The notes beneath the pieces were generated by a model. The model had not been told where the DNA came from and did no database searches. It was given only the letters and a program-made list of their open reading frames with translations. DNA of 64,000 nt from Rhodobacteraceae bacterium MED-G08. Lineage in GTDB: Bacteria; Pseudomonadota; Alphaproteobacteria; Rhodobacterales; Rhodobacteraceae. The stretch lies in assembly GCA_002457055.1 (NCBI GenBank), contig NTKT01000007.1:16357-80356 (forward strand), written 5' to 3'. The position numbers and the translations under genes are program-made. Below are positions 19,567 through 28,458 of the stretch, piece after piece (the stretch's first letter is position 1; each line of letters begins with the position of its first letter).

Positions 19567-21048
19567 TTATGATCCGTCTACTATTTCAGCATGCTTGAGT
19601 TTGAAACCTTTTTCTATCATGTCTGAAGGTAAAACAGGATATTCGCCAGAAAAACATGCATCACAATACTGCGGACATTTAGTATCTCGACCCTCTTTTT
19701 CGCCAGTAGCCCTGTATAACCCATCTAGCGATATAAATTTCAAAGTATTTACAGAAAGGTGCTGGCGCATTTCTTCTTCAGTCATAGTGGCCGCAATTAA
19801 CTTTTCTCTTTGAGGTGTATCTACTCCATAAAAGCATGGCCAGGCAGTTGGAGGACTGGCTATCCTAAAATGCACCTCCTTTGCACCCGCATCAATAATC
19901 ATTTCTTTGATTTTTCGCGATGTCGTGCCTCGTACGACGGAGTCGTCTACCAAAATTATTCTCTTGCCCTTTATTAATGCTCTATTGACATTCAGTTTTA
20001 ACCTAACACCCATATTTCGAATTTGTTCAGTTGGCTCAATAAATGTTCTACCCATATATTGATTTCTGATTATACCCATAGCATAGGGTATCCCAGACTG
20101 CTGCGAAAACCCTATCGCCGCAGGTGTTCCACTATCGGGTACTGGGCATACCAAGTCAGCATCTATTGGACTTTCTTTTGCGAGTTCCACCCCAATGCGC
20201 CTGCGAGTTTCATAAACAGATTGCCCTTGAATTATGCTGTCTGGTCTAGAGAAATATACATGTTCAAAGATACAAAATTTTGAGTTTTGACTCCGGAATG
20301 GAAATATACTTTCAATCCCATTATTCGATATTACAACCATTTCACCTGGCTCTATATCTCTTACAAATTCTGCACCAATTATATCAAGAGCACATGTTTC
20401 AGAACTTAATGCAAAGCCGTCTCCTACCTTTCCAAGTACAAGAGGCCGCACACCGCGGGGGTCTCTAACGCCAATCAGTTTAGACCGTGTCATAGCTACT
20501 ATTGAAAATGCCCCTTCAACCCGTCTGAGTGCATCTTCCATCCGCTCTGGGATATTTCTTTGTAGTGAACGGGCCATTAGATGAATAATACACTCAGAAT
20601 CGGACGAACTTTGAAAAATAGACCCCCGCTCAATAAGTTCGCGTCTTAAAGATTCTGCATTTGTTAAATTACCATTATGAGCTATTGCAGCCCCACCCAT
20701 CGCAAACTCACCGAAGAAAGGTTGGACGTCTCTTATAGCCGCGCCTTTTGCTCCTGCTGTTGAGTACCGAACGTGTCCAATTGCTAAAGAGCCTGGTAAT
20801 GTTTCCATGAGGGATTGTGAGGTAAAGTTATCCCGAACATAACCAAATCTTCGAGCAGAATTGAACCCTTGGCTTGGGTCGTATGCAACTATACCACCGG
20901 CTTCCTGGCCTCGGTGTTGTAGTGCATGCAGTCCTAGAGCGACGAAATTTGCTGCATCATTTAGACCAAGAACACCAAATACTCCACACTCTTCCTTTAG
21001 TTTATCGCAGTCATATGAATTATTAAAAATTTTACGATTTAACGCCAA
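19567..21048 (-). CDS. purF: Amidophosphoribosyltransferase
   Basis: First committed enzyme of purine synthesis, converting PRPP and glutamine to phosphoribosylamine. The 493 residues start with a short propeptide before the N-terminal nucleophile Cys21 (EECGVFGV). The glutaminase domain is followed by the PRPP loop ILVDDSVVRGTT and a C-terminal CPQYCDACF cluster, consistent with the 4Fe-4S class. The start codon is TTG, preceded by GGAGA with 7 nt spacing. It follows cvpA after 100 nt, the widespread cvpA-purF pairing. Confidence 0.96.
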   Translation of the reverse strand: MALNRKIFNNSYDCDKLKEECGVFGVLGLNDAANFVALGLHALQHRGQEAGGIVAYDPSQGFNSARRFGYVRDNFTSQSLMETLPGSLAIGHVRYSTAGAKGAAIRDVQPFFGEFAMGGAAIAHNGNLTNAESLRRELIERGSIFQSSSDSECIIHLMARSLQRNIPERMEDALRRVEGAFSIVAMTRSKLIGVRDPRGVRPLVLGKVGDGFALSSETCALDIIGAEFVRDIEPGEMVVISNNGIESIFPFRSQNSKFCIFEHVYFSRPDSIIQGQSVYETRRRIGVELAKESPIDADLVCPVPDSGTPAAIGFSQQSGIPYAMGIIRNQYMGRTFIEPTEQIRNMGVRLKLNVNRALIKGKRIILVDDSVVRGTTSRKIKEMIIDAGAKEVHFRIASPPTAWPCFYGVDTPQREKLIAATMTEEEMRQHLSVNTLKFISLDGLYRATGEKEGRDTKCPQYCDACFSGEYPVLPSDMIEKGFKLKHAEIVDGS

Positions 21049-21148
21049 AATATTTTCTCCTGACCACTGATCAATAATTTGAGCTCTAAAATTTTCAAAT
21101 TAAAAATTATTTGATTTGAGCAGGATAATTGAATGCAATTCTTATCGT

Positions 21149-21700
21149 CTATTCGCATGTTTTCACTAATATTTCGTATTTTTCAATGATCCAGCCTAAG
21201 GCTTTTTCGGGGTTTTGTTCTTTAATTGAAGCTATCATGTCCTCAAATATCAATGCGCTTTTACTAGCATCGATTTGAGGGAGTGCATTCTCTCCCAGTA
21301 TGGCAAGGTAAGCAAAGAAGGTAATTGCAACCAAAAAGAGACCACGAAGTATCCCAAAAACAAACCCTAAAGCTTGGTCAATTTTTGTCAGACGGGTCTT
21401 GTTTATAACGGTGCTTAAAAGTGGTGTAAAAAATGAAAATATAAGCAGGCTCAGCGCAAATACACTGGCAAATGCCGCAATTATTGCCAATTCACAGCTG
21501 TCAGCTAATATTGGTCCAAGTAAAGGGATTTCTTTGATTAATGGAGTAGTTAATGGTGCAAAAATGAAAGATATTATAGATGAGAAAATCCATCCCATTA
21601 TTGCCATTACTTCCCGCGTGACACCGCGAGCATATGCAAGTATCGCAGAAATCAAAACTATTATTATGACAATTCCGTCTACAATATTAAGGCTTTCCAT
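21149..21700 (-). CDS. cvpA: CvpA family membrane protein
   Basis: Inner-membrane protein of the colicin V production family. In enteric bacteria it is linked to purF and to envelope-stress tolerance, and its molecular activity is unclear. The 183 residues have four hydrophobic segments (about 5-22, 28-48, 64-92 and 107-130) and the family pattern GxxRGxxREV near 24-32 (YARGVTREVM). It overlaps the radA 3' end by 14 nt and precedes purF, so radA-cvpA-purF is probably one unit. Confidence 0.9.
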   Translation of the reverse strand: MESLNIVDGIVIIIVLISAILAYARGVTREVMAIMGWIFSSIISFIFAPLTTPLIKEIPLLGPILADSCELAIIAAFASVFALSLLIFSFFTPLLSTVINKTRLTKIDQALGFVFGILRGLFLVAITFFAYLAILGENALPQIDASKSALIFEDMIASIKEQNPEKALGWIIEKYEILVKTCE

Positions 21701-23087
21701 CGCCCAATCCCTCAGTTGAATCTTTATATTTATGCATCATATTTACAAAATCGCGGAGATTGACTGTCTCTCGAATATTTATTCCATCTTTGGGCTTTTT
21801 TTTGTTTCGCGGCGCAGTTATCGCTTCGCTAAATCCTAACGTTTGAGCCTCTTTTAGTCTATTGTCCACTTGGCTAACCTGGCGAACAGCCCCTGATAGA
21901 CTAATCTCTCCAAAAAAAACAGTGTTTATTGGGAAAATAATATCTTCCTTTGCAGAAAAAATTGCAGCTGCAACTGCTAAATCCGCTGCGGGCTCATTTA
22001 TTTTTATTCCACCGGCGATATTCAAATATACATCGTGGTTGGCAAAACTTATACCACAACGAGATTCTAATACAGCTAGAACCATCGATAATCGGTTTCC
22101 ATCCCAGCCAATAACGTTTCGGCGGGGCTGCCCAAGCGTTGAGGGTGTTACCAGAGCCTGAAACTCTACTAAGATTGGTCTGGTGCCCTCAATACCTGCA
22201 AAAACCACTGAGCCTGGTATGTTTTTACCTCTTTCGGATAAGAAGAGCTCTGATGGGTTTTTAACTTGAGCTAACCCCTCCGATGCCATCTCGAATACGC
22301 CAATTTCATCAACTGGGCCAAACCTATTTTTTACAGCTCTTAAAATTCTAAATTGATGGCCTCGTTCTCCCTCAAAATGTAAAACTGTATCGACCATATG
22401 TTCAACTACGCGAGGTCCAGCAATTTGCCCATCTTTAGTTACGTGCCCAACCATGATTACTGCTGCACCCGTGCGTTTTGCATAATTGGTAAGCTCGAAT
22501 GCTGCCGATCTTACCTGTGATACACTGCCCGGTGCACTGTCAACTGTGTCAGCCCATATGGTCTGAATTGAATCTATTATAACAAGATTTGGTTCTTCGT
22601 CCTCAAATGTTGTAAGTATATTCCTTAGATTAGTTTCCGAGCCTAATCTGATAGGGGCAGTTGATAAACCCAAACGTTTTGCGCGTAGTTTTACTTGGGA
22701 AGCTGCTTCCTCTCCCGATATATATAGAACCTTAAGTCCTGCTTCACCAAATCTTGCCGCAGCTTGAAGTAAAATTGTAGATTTGCCAATGCCAGGATCA
22801 CCGGATAGCAGTATTGCCGCGGAACTCACTAGCCCTTTCCCAAGAACACGATCAAATTCAGCGATCCCAGACTTAGAGTATGAAAGATTTTTGCTTGAAG
22901 GTAAAAGATCACTGAGTAATATTTTTTCGCCTTTTTCAATGCCTATAGAGACCTTTTGGGGGCCATTTGAGAGCGCTTTGCTCTCATGAATCGTATTCCA
23001 ATCGCCGCAACCATCACAGCGTCCAGCCCATTTATTCGTTACTAATCCACAAGATGTGCATGAGTATGATTTTGAGATTTTCGCCAT
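21687..23087 (-). CDS. radA: DNA repair protein RadA
   Basis: RecA-related ATPase that processes recombination intermediates by branch migration. The N-terminal zinc finger uses Cys10, Cys13, Cys24 and Cys27 (CTSCG and RCDGCGDW). Walker A is GDPGIGKST (96-104), the RadA-specific KNRFG motif is at 253-257, and the C-terminal Lon-protease-like domain is present. I use ATG 23087, which gives the typical MAKISKSYSC beginning; a TTG ten codons upstream (23117) is possible but adds no conserved sequence. It overlaps cvpA by 14 nt. Confidence 0.95.
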   Translation of the reverse strand: MAKISKSYSCTSCGLVTNKWAGRCDGCGDWNTIHESKALSNGPQKVSIGIEKGEKILLSDLLPSSKNLSYSKSGIAEFDRVLGKGLVSSAAILLSGDPGIGKSTILLQAAARFGEAGLKVLYISGEEAASQVKLRAKRLGLSTAPIRLGSETNLRNILTTFEDEEPNLVIIDSIQTIWADTVDSAPGSVSQVRSAAFELTNYAKRTGAAVIMVGHVTKDGQIAGPRVVEHMVDTVLHFEGERGHQFRILRAVKNRFGPVDEIGVFEMASEGLAQVKNPSELFLSERGKNIPGSVVFAGIEGTRPILVEFQALVTPSTLGQPRRNVIGWDGNRLSMVLAVLESRCGISFANHDVYLNIAGGIKINEPAADLAVAAAIFSAKEDIIFPINTVFFGEISLSGAVRQVSQVDNRLKEAQTLGFSEAITAPRNKKKPKDGINIRETVNLRDFVNMMHKYKDSTEGLGDGKP

Positions 23088-23156
23088 GTCACACTTGTGC
23101 CAATTGTTTTTATACAATTCAAGTTGATAAAAAATAAACGATTTGATTATTTTGAA

Positions 23157-23900
23157 TCAATTAACGTTTATTGGTCCATTATGTTTTCCATTTATAAACT
23201 GAAATACATAAGGATCTTTGGACCCTTTTAATTCCTTGGACTTCCCTTCCCATCGAATTCTTCCTGAGTCCAAAAGAGCAACATTATCGGATATCTGCTG
23301 CACAGATGAAATGTCGTGAGTAATAGTAAGAGTGGTTACGTCCATTGTTTCGACAATTTCCCGTATAAGACTATTAATTGTATTTGTCATTATTGGATCA
23401 AGGCCAGTAGTCGGCTCGTCAAATAAAATAATTTTTGGGTTGCCCACGATTGCTCTGGCTAGTGCTACCCGTTTCTTCATTCCACCCGATAAGTCAGCGG
23501 GAAATTTATTCGCCACTTTATAATTAAGGCCAACTTTCTCTAAGTTTTGAATAGCAAGCTCCTTTGCATCTTTACTAGATAACTTTTCGGTACCTTTTAA
23601 AAATTTAAAACAAATATTTTGCCATACTGGAAGGCTATCAAATAAGGCTGAGCCTTGAAACAGCATGCCTATTCTGGAAAGAGTTCGGCCAGGTTCTCGA
23701 TGTGAGACTTTTACTTTATCTATGAAGACTTCTCCTTCATCGGGTTCGATAAGTCCAAGTAAAATTTTTAAAATTACTGATTTACCACCTCCAGAAGTAC
23801 CTATTAGCGCGGTAGAACTTCCTTGGTGTGCAAAAATATTGACCCCGTCGAGCACCTTTTGCTTTCCAAACGTTTTGTGAATGTTTTTAATTTCGATCAT
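23157..23900 (-). CDS. mlaF: MlaF-like ABC transporter ATPase
   Basis: ATPase of an Mla-type lipid transporter that moves phospholipids between the membranes. The 247 residues show Walker A GTSGGGKS (34-41), the signature LSGGMKKRVALARA, Walker B IILFDEPTTGLDP and an H-loop THD. The GM after LSG and the following KKR are typical of MlaF. The start overlaps the permease stop by 4 nt. No MCE-domain gene (mlaD) follows; radA comes next after a 69-nt gap. Confidence 0.88.
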   Translation of the reverse strand: MIEIKNIHKTFGKQKVLDGVNIFAHQGSSTALIGTSGGGKSVILKILLGLIEPDEGEVFIDKVKVSHREPGRTLSRIGMLFQGSALFDSLPVWQNICFKFLKGTEKLSSKDAKELAIQNLEKVGLNYKVANKFPADLSGGMKKRVALARAIVGNPKIILFDEPTTGLDPIMTNTINSLIREIVETMDVTTLTITHDISSVQQISDNVALLDSGRIRWEGKSKELKGSKDPYVFQFINGKHNGPINVN

Positions 23901-24670
23901 GAATTAAAAAAAGCCTCTGTCAAAATATAGTTAGTTGCTAAAATAAAAACGCATGCGGCTACGACAGCAGATTTTGTGGCTTTGCCTACGCCCTCAGCGC
24001 CATTCGACGCATAAAAGCCATTAAAACAACCCGATAGAGCTATAATAAAACCAAAAAAAACGCCTTTAATTATTCCACTAAAAATATCTGAAATTTGAAG
24101 CATGCTCGCTGTGCTTGCCAAATAAGTACTAGAGCTAAAATCCAAACGATTTATGCCTACCAGATATCCCCCCAGTATACCTATTGAGTCACCAATGGCT
24201 ATCAGTGCTGGTAGTGAAAGTGTTGCTGCAAGGACCCTGGGCACAACTAAATATTTTATTGGATTGGTGGAAAGTGTTGTCAATGCATCCAATTGTTCAG
24301 TTACTTTCATTGTGCCTATTTCAGCCGCGATTGAGCTCGCCACACGTGCTGCCACTATTAAACCTCCAAGAACTGGGCCTAATTCACGTGCCATACCGAT
24401 AGCAACGATTGCCGGAACGACTTGCTCTGCATTAAACCGGGAACCACCAGCGTAGATTTGTAGTGCTAGTGCACCGCCTGTAAAAAGAGCGGTTAATCCA
24501 AGTACTGGCAACGACATCCATCCAATTTGGTAAAAGGCTTTTAATATCTCTCTACCATAAATTGGCGGCGTAACTAGATTTAAAAAAATTGAGATTATAA
24601 AATCTGTTACTTTACCTATTTTATTTAAAAAGCAATTCACACATTGGCCTAAATTTCGTAAAACTTTCAT
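23897..24670 (-). CDS. mlaE: MlaE-family ABC transporter permease
   Basis: Integral membrane permease of the MlaE/YrbE family, partner of the ATPase downstream. The 257 residues have several long hydrophobic helices and the family stretch GMARELGPVLGGLIVAAR in the middle, plus an amphipathic N-terminal segment. It follows the alanine racemase gene by 10 nt and overlaps the ATPase gene by 4 nt. The pairing with alr-radA recurs in Rhodobacterales. The MCE substrate-binding protein must be encoded elsewhere. Confidence 0.88.
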   Translation of the reverse strand: MKVLRNLGQCVNCFLNKIGKVTDFIISIFLNLVTPPIYGREILKAFYQIGWMSLPVLGLTALFTGGALALQIYAGGSRFNAEQVVPAIVAIGMARELGPVLGGLIVAARVASSIAAEIGTMKVTEQLDALTTLSTNPIKYLVVPRVLAATLSLPALIAIGDSIGILGGYLVGINRLDFSSSTYLASTASMLQISDIFSGIIKGVFFGFIIALSGCFNGFYASNGAEGVGKATKSAVVAACVFILATNYILTEAFFNS

Positions 24671-24680
24671 TTGAATGTCT

Positions 24681-25712
24681 CTAAATGTAGCTACGATTGT
24701 ATCGCTGTCCGAGAGCCGTTAAAATTTCATAACCAATCGAATTTGCATCATCAGCAAGATCATCAATTGATTGGATGTCATTCAAGAGCCATAAGTGATC
24801 TGGGTTCTCACCACAATTAGAGACATCTACACCGATTAAGTCCATTGAAATGCGGCCGATTATATTGCAAGGTATTTGATCGTAATATAACATTGCTTTG
24901 TCGCTCAAACACCTAAAGATACCATCTGCATAGCCCGAGCTTACAGTAGCGACTTTTGTAATTTCTTTTGCGGTCCAAGTATTAGAATAACCAACAGTTT
25001 CATTTGGAAGAACGGATCGAATTTGAATTACAGGCAATTTAAGTCCTACGACGTTTTTTGACCCAGAGTAAGGGTTTCCACCATACAAACCTATACCAGG
25101 TCTAGTCATATCGAAATGATATCGCTTTCCCAATAAAATGCCACCAGTGGCCGCAAGTGATTTTTTGCAATCAATGTTGTCGGTCATAGCATTGAAATAA
25201 TTCAATTGTTTCTCATTCATGGGGTGGCTCGGCTCGTCCGCGCACGCTAGATGTGATATTATAAGGTCCGGATTTAATTTTAAAATTATGTCCTTAATGG
25301 CTTCAAATTCGGCACCTTCCATCCCAAGGCGGTTCATTCCCGTATCTAGTTGGATGCCAATCGACTGATCTGCTGAATTTTCTGCATGAAATGCCAGTTG
25401 TTCTGCAGAATTTATGAGCGGTATTAAATCAAAGTTCTTTAGTAAAGAAGTGTCTCCAATCATATGGCCTGAAAAAACATAGATTTTTGGACCATGACCA
25501 ATTGCGCGTCGGAGTTCCGCTCCTTCTTCTGCGATGGCGACAAAAAAATCTCTAGCGCCGGCTTTTGCGAGTGAGATGCCCACTTCTTTTATTCCAAGGC
25601 CATAGGCGTTAGCTTTAACTACCGCTCCGGCGGAGCCATCAGAAAGACTATTCAGAGCACTCCAGTTAGAGCAAATATTTGTTAGATTTATATACAGTTC
25701 AGCAGAACTCAT
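24681..25712 (-). CDS. alr: Alanine racemase
   Basis: PLP enzyme that makes D-alanine for peptidoglycan. The PLP lysine is Lys33 in VVKANAYGLG. The catalytic tyrosine lies in SSGYADGIFR, and GTPSEP-like substrate loops are replaced by DMTRPGIGLYGG, as is usual. I use ATG 25712: AGGA lies 7 nt ahead of it, while the upstream ATG 25718 is directly against that site. Length is 343 residues. It forms an operon with mlaE and mlaF. Confidence 0.94.
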   Translation of the reverse strand: MSSAELYINLTNICSNWSALNSLSDGSAGAVVKANAYGLGIKEVGISLAKAGARDFFVAIAEEGAELRRAIGHGPKIYVFSGHMIGDTSLLKNFDLIPLINSAEQLAFHAENSADQSIGIQLDTGMNRLGMEGAEFEAIKDIILKLNPDLIISHLACADEPSHPMNEKQLNYFNAMTDNIDCKKSLAATGGILLGKRYHFDMTRPGIGLYGGNPYSGSKNVVGLKLPVIQIRSVLPNETVGYSNTWTAKEITKVATVSSGYADGIFRCLSDKAMLYYDQIPCNIIGRISMDLIGVDVSNCGENPDHLWLLNDIQSIDDLADDANSIGYEILTALGQRYNRSYI

Positions 25713-25794
25713 ATGCATATCCTAAGTCAATGCTTCGTTAAGCTTACTTCGAAGTCTGGCAATTGCAAGGCTCAACCCATAAATGTACTAGAAG

Positions 25795-26451
25795 TTAGCT
25801 AGCTGACGGCTTTCTGAATGCTTGGGTGCTGCGAGCTAGTTCAGTTATTGCATGCCAATCAGCGGCTTTGATTTTTTTTTCAGGAGCAACCCAACTTCCA
25901 CCAACACAAGGCACATTAGTCAATGACAAATAGTCAATTGCATTTGTTTGGGTCACCCCTCCTGTGGGACAGAAGCTCACGCCAGGTATTGGGCCGAGGA
26001 TTGACTTTAGAGCTTTTACGCCACCATTTGACTCTGCAGGAAAGAATTTTTGTACCGAATAACCTTTTGATAGTAAACTCATTACTTCTGACGGTGTGGC
26101 CGCACCTGGTAACAGTGGCAAGCTAACTTCAGCGCATGCTCTCAATATTTGTTCTGTTGCTCCGGGACTTACCCCAAATTTTGCTCCTGCTTTCTTAGCC
26201 GCATAGACATCGTTTTCAGATAGTAGCGTCCCCGCGCCAATTATTCCCTCGGCATTATTGTTTACCATTTCCTTAATCACAGCAAGCGCATTATCCGTTC
26301 TTAAGGTTACTTCTAAAACCCTCAGACCTCCTGTTATTAAAGCTTTTGCAAGCGGTACAGCTTTTGAAGTTTCATCAACCACCAAAACGGGTATGACTGG
26401 CGCCAATGTGCAAATTTTCAGTAAATCATGATTTTCTTGGTATGAAGTCAT
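25795..26451 (-). CDS. eda: KDPG aldolase (2-dehydro-3-deoxyphosphogluconate aldolase)
   Basis: Class I aldolase that splits KDPG into pyruvate and glyceraldehyde-3-phosphate in the Entner-Doudoroff pathway. In its 218 residues the key residues are visible: Glu47 and Arg51 in LEVTLRT, the GAGTL loop at 72-76, and the Schiff-base Lys135 in VQKFFPAES. It lies 11 nt after edd, so the two ED-specific enzymes are made from one transcript. Confidence 0.96.
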   Translation of the reverse strand: MTSYQENHDLLKICTLAPVIPVLVVDETSKAVPLAKALITGGLRVLEVTLRTDNALAVIKEMVNNNAEGIIGAGTLLSENDVYAAKKAGAKFGVSPGATEQILRACAEVSLPLLPGAATPSEVMSLLSKGYSVQKFFPAESNGGVKALKSILGPIPGVSFCPTGGVTQTNAIDYLSLTNVPCVGGSWVAPEKKIKAADWHAITELARSTQAFRKPSAS

Positions 26452-26462
26452 CTCATCTCAAC

Positions 26463-28265
26463 TTATGTTATCCCGCCACCAAATTTTGCAGCGGTAGCAT
26501 TTTCGCGAAAAATATTAAAAAGCTCCCTGCCTAAGCCTCGCTCATTTTCACTTAAATCTTTTTTTCTGGATTTTCGTAGTTCAAAGTTCTCATCTAAAAT
26601 ATTTAATTCCCCAGAACGGGCATCGAGACGTATCAGATCTCCATTTTTTATTTTTGAAATAGGTCCTGAGTTTGAAGCTTCGGGACTCAAATGAATGGCG
26701 GCTGGTACTTTGCCCGATGCTCCCGACATTCTGCCGTCTGTAATTAATGCAACTTTTAGACCTCTATCTTGTAGCACGGCCAGTATAGGCGTTAATCCGT
26801 GAAGTTCGGGCATTCCGTTAGCCTTAGGGCCTTGGAACCTAACCACGATTATAGCGTCTGTGTTGAGTTCATTGTTTCTAAAAGCAGTTTTAACTTCTTC
26901 TTGAGATTCAAAAACCCTAGCTGGCGCTTCGACCATTTGCTTTTCCATGGGAACGGCTGAAATTTTAATTATGCAAGTCCCAAGATTTCCCTCTAATTTC
27001 TTTATTCCACCAGATTTTTGGAAAGGGTTAGTTACTGGTCTTAATATCTTCTCGTTATGTGATTTTGTGCTTGAGGGCACAAACTCTATCCCATCGTCGA
27101 CCAATTTAGGTTCTTTTGTGTATGCTTCCAAACCTGGTCCCATTATAGTGAGCACATCGTTGTGCAGATAACCTGTCTCCAAAAGCTGAGCTATCATGTA
27201 ACTTAAACCACCTGCAGCATGAAAATGATTAACATCGGCTAATCCGTTTGGGTATATTTTCGCCATCAAGGGTGTGACGCCTGAGATGTCGTCAAAGTCA
27301 CTTAGTTCGAGTATAATTCCCGCAGCTTTAGCCATTGCGGGCAAATGTAATACCAGATTCGTCGAGCCTCCTGTGGCCATGAGCCCCACGATTCCGTTCA
27401 CAAAAGCTTTTTCGTCTAAAATTTCGTAGGCTGGCGTAAAGTTTTTTCCTAAACTTGTAATATCTAATGCGCGTTTTGTTGCCAATTCAGTTAATGCTGT
27501 CCGTAAAGGTGTATTGGGCGGAACAAATGAAGCTCCAGGTAAGTGCAATCCCATAAACTCCATAAGCATTTGATTTGAGTTTGCTGTCCCGTAAAATGTG
27601 CATGTACCGGGACTATGATAGCTTGCCATTTCGGCTTTCATTAATTCCTCTCGACTAATTTCTCCAGTGGCAAACTTTTGTCGCACAATAGATTTTTTGT
27701 CATTTGGAATTCCGGAGGGCATTGGGCCAGCTGGAGCAAATACAGCTGGTAAAAATCCAAAAGTAGCCGCTGAAATAATCAAGCCAGGCACAATTTTATC
27801 GCACACCCCCAAATAAATAGAAGAATCAAAAGTATTGTGCGACAGGGCAATTGATGCTGCTAACGCAATTACATCTCGCGAGAAAAGCGAAAGCTCCATA
27901 CCGGGTTGCCCTTGCGTAACACCGTCACACATGGCTGGTACTCCACCTGCCACTTGGGCTGTACCACCAAATTTTCGTGCGGTATCGCGAATGAGTTCAG
28001 GGTAGGTTTCAAATGGCTGATGAGCGGAAAGCATGTCATTATATGCGCTAACTATTCCGATATTTCCATTTGAAGTTTTGGACAGTGACATCTTATCTTT
28101 AGATGTGCTTGCATATGCGTGCGCCTGATTTCCACATGTTAAGTGCGCTCGACGTGGACCTATATTTAATTGATCTTGCATATTCTGGAGATATTTTGAT
28201 CTAGTCTCACGAGAGCGATGGGTGATACGCTCCGTAACTTCCAATATTACCTTATTAATTGCCAT
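26463..28265 (-). CDS. edd: 6-phosphogluconate dehydratase
   Basis: Iron-sulfur dehydratase (IlvD/Edd family) that makes KDPG from 6-phosphogluconate. The 600 residues include SAYNDMLSAHQPFE, the cluster cysteines in VPAMCDGVTQGQPGM and YLGVCDKIVPG, TCTFYGTANSNQ, and the C-terminal GRMSGASGKVPAAIH. This pattern separates Edd from IlvD. A perfect 14-bp palindrome lies 19-20 nt before the ATG. Genes for glucose-6-phosphate dehydrogenase and lactonase are not in the window. Confidence 0.96.
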   Translation of the reverse strand: MAINKVILEVTERITHRSRETRSKYLQNMQDQLNIGPRRAHLTCGNQAHAYASTSKDKMSLSKTSNGNIGIVSAYNDMLSAHQPFETYPELIRDTARKFGGTAQVAGGVPAMCDGVTQGQPGMELSLFSRDVIALAASIALSHNTFDSSIYLGVCDKIVPGLIISAATFGFLPAVFAPAGPMPSGIPNDKKSIVRQKFATGEISREELMKAEMASYHSPGTCTFYGTANSNQMLMEFMGLHLPGASFVPPNTPLRTALTELATKRALDITSLGKNFTPAYEILDEKAFVNGIVGLMATGGSTNLVLHLPAMAKAAGIILELSDFDDISGVTPLMAKIYPNGLADVNHFHAAGGLSYMIAQLLETGYLHNDVLTIMGPGLEAYTKEPKLVDDGIEFVPSSTKSHNEKILRPVTNPFQKSGGIKKLEGNLGTCIIKISAVPMEKQMVEAPARVFESQEEVKTAFRNNELNTDAIIVVRFQGPKANGMPELHGLTPILAVLQDRGLKVALITDGRMSGASGKVPAAIHLSPEASNSGPISKIKNGDLIRLDARSGELNILDENFELRKSRKKDLSENERGLGRELFNIFRENATAAKFGGGIT

Positions 28266-28284
28266 TCTAAATATCTCTGTATCA

Positions 28285-28298
28285 TGTTAGCGCTAACA
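28285..28298. promoter_or_regulatory. Perfect palindrome, likely LacI-family operator for edd-eda
   Basis: TGTTAGCGCTAACA is a perfect 14-bp palindrome centred on GC, the usual form of LacI/GalR-family operators. It lies 19 nt before the edd start codon on the minus strand, a place where a bound repressor would block transcription. It is also about 160 nt ahead of the divergent methyltransferase gene. No LacI-family gene is present in the window, so the regulator is inferred only. Confidence 0.65.
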
Positions 28299-28458
28299 CA
28301 TGTAATTAGAGCTATCTTAAGAAAATATAAAACTCAAGAAAAAAGATAGTAATTAGAATTTTATTTAAATAAATAAAATTAGATAGTTATAAAAGATTAT
28401 TATATGAAACTTGGCGAATAGCCTTTATTGATCTGTTCAGAAAATGGAAGTTTTCCGT

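Noticed and set aside
21089..21118. AT-only inverted repeat between cvpA and purF
   Set aside because: TCAAAT/ATTTGA around an AT-rich spacer is expected by chance in a sequence of this base composition.
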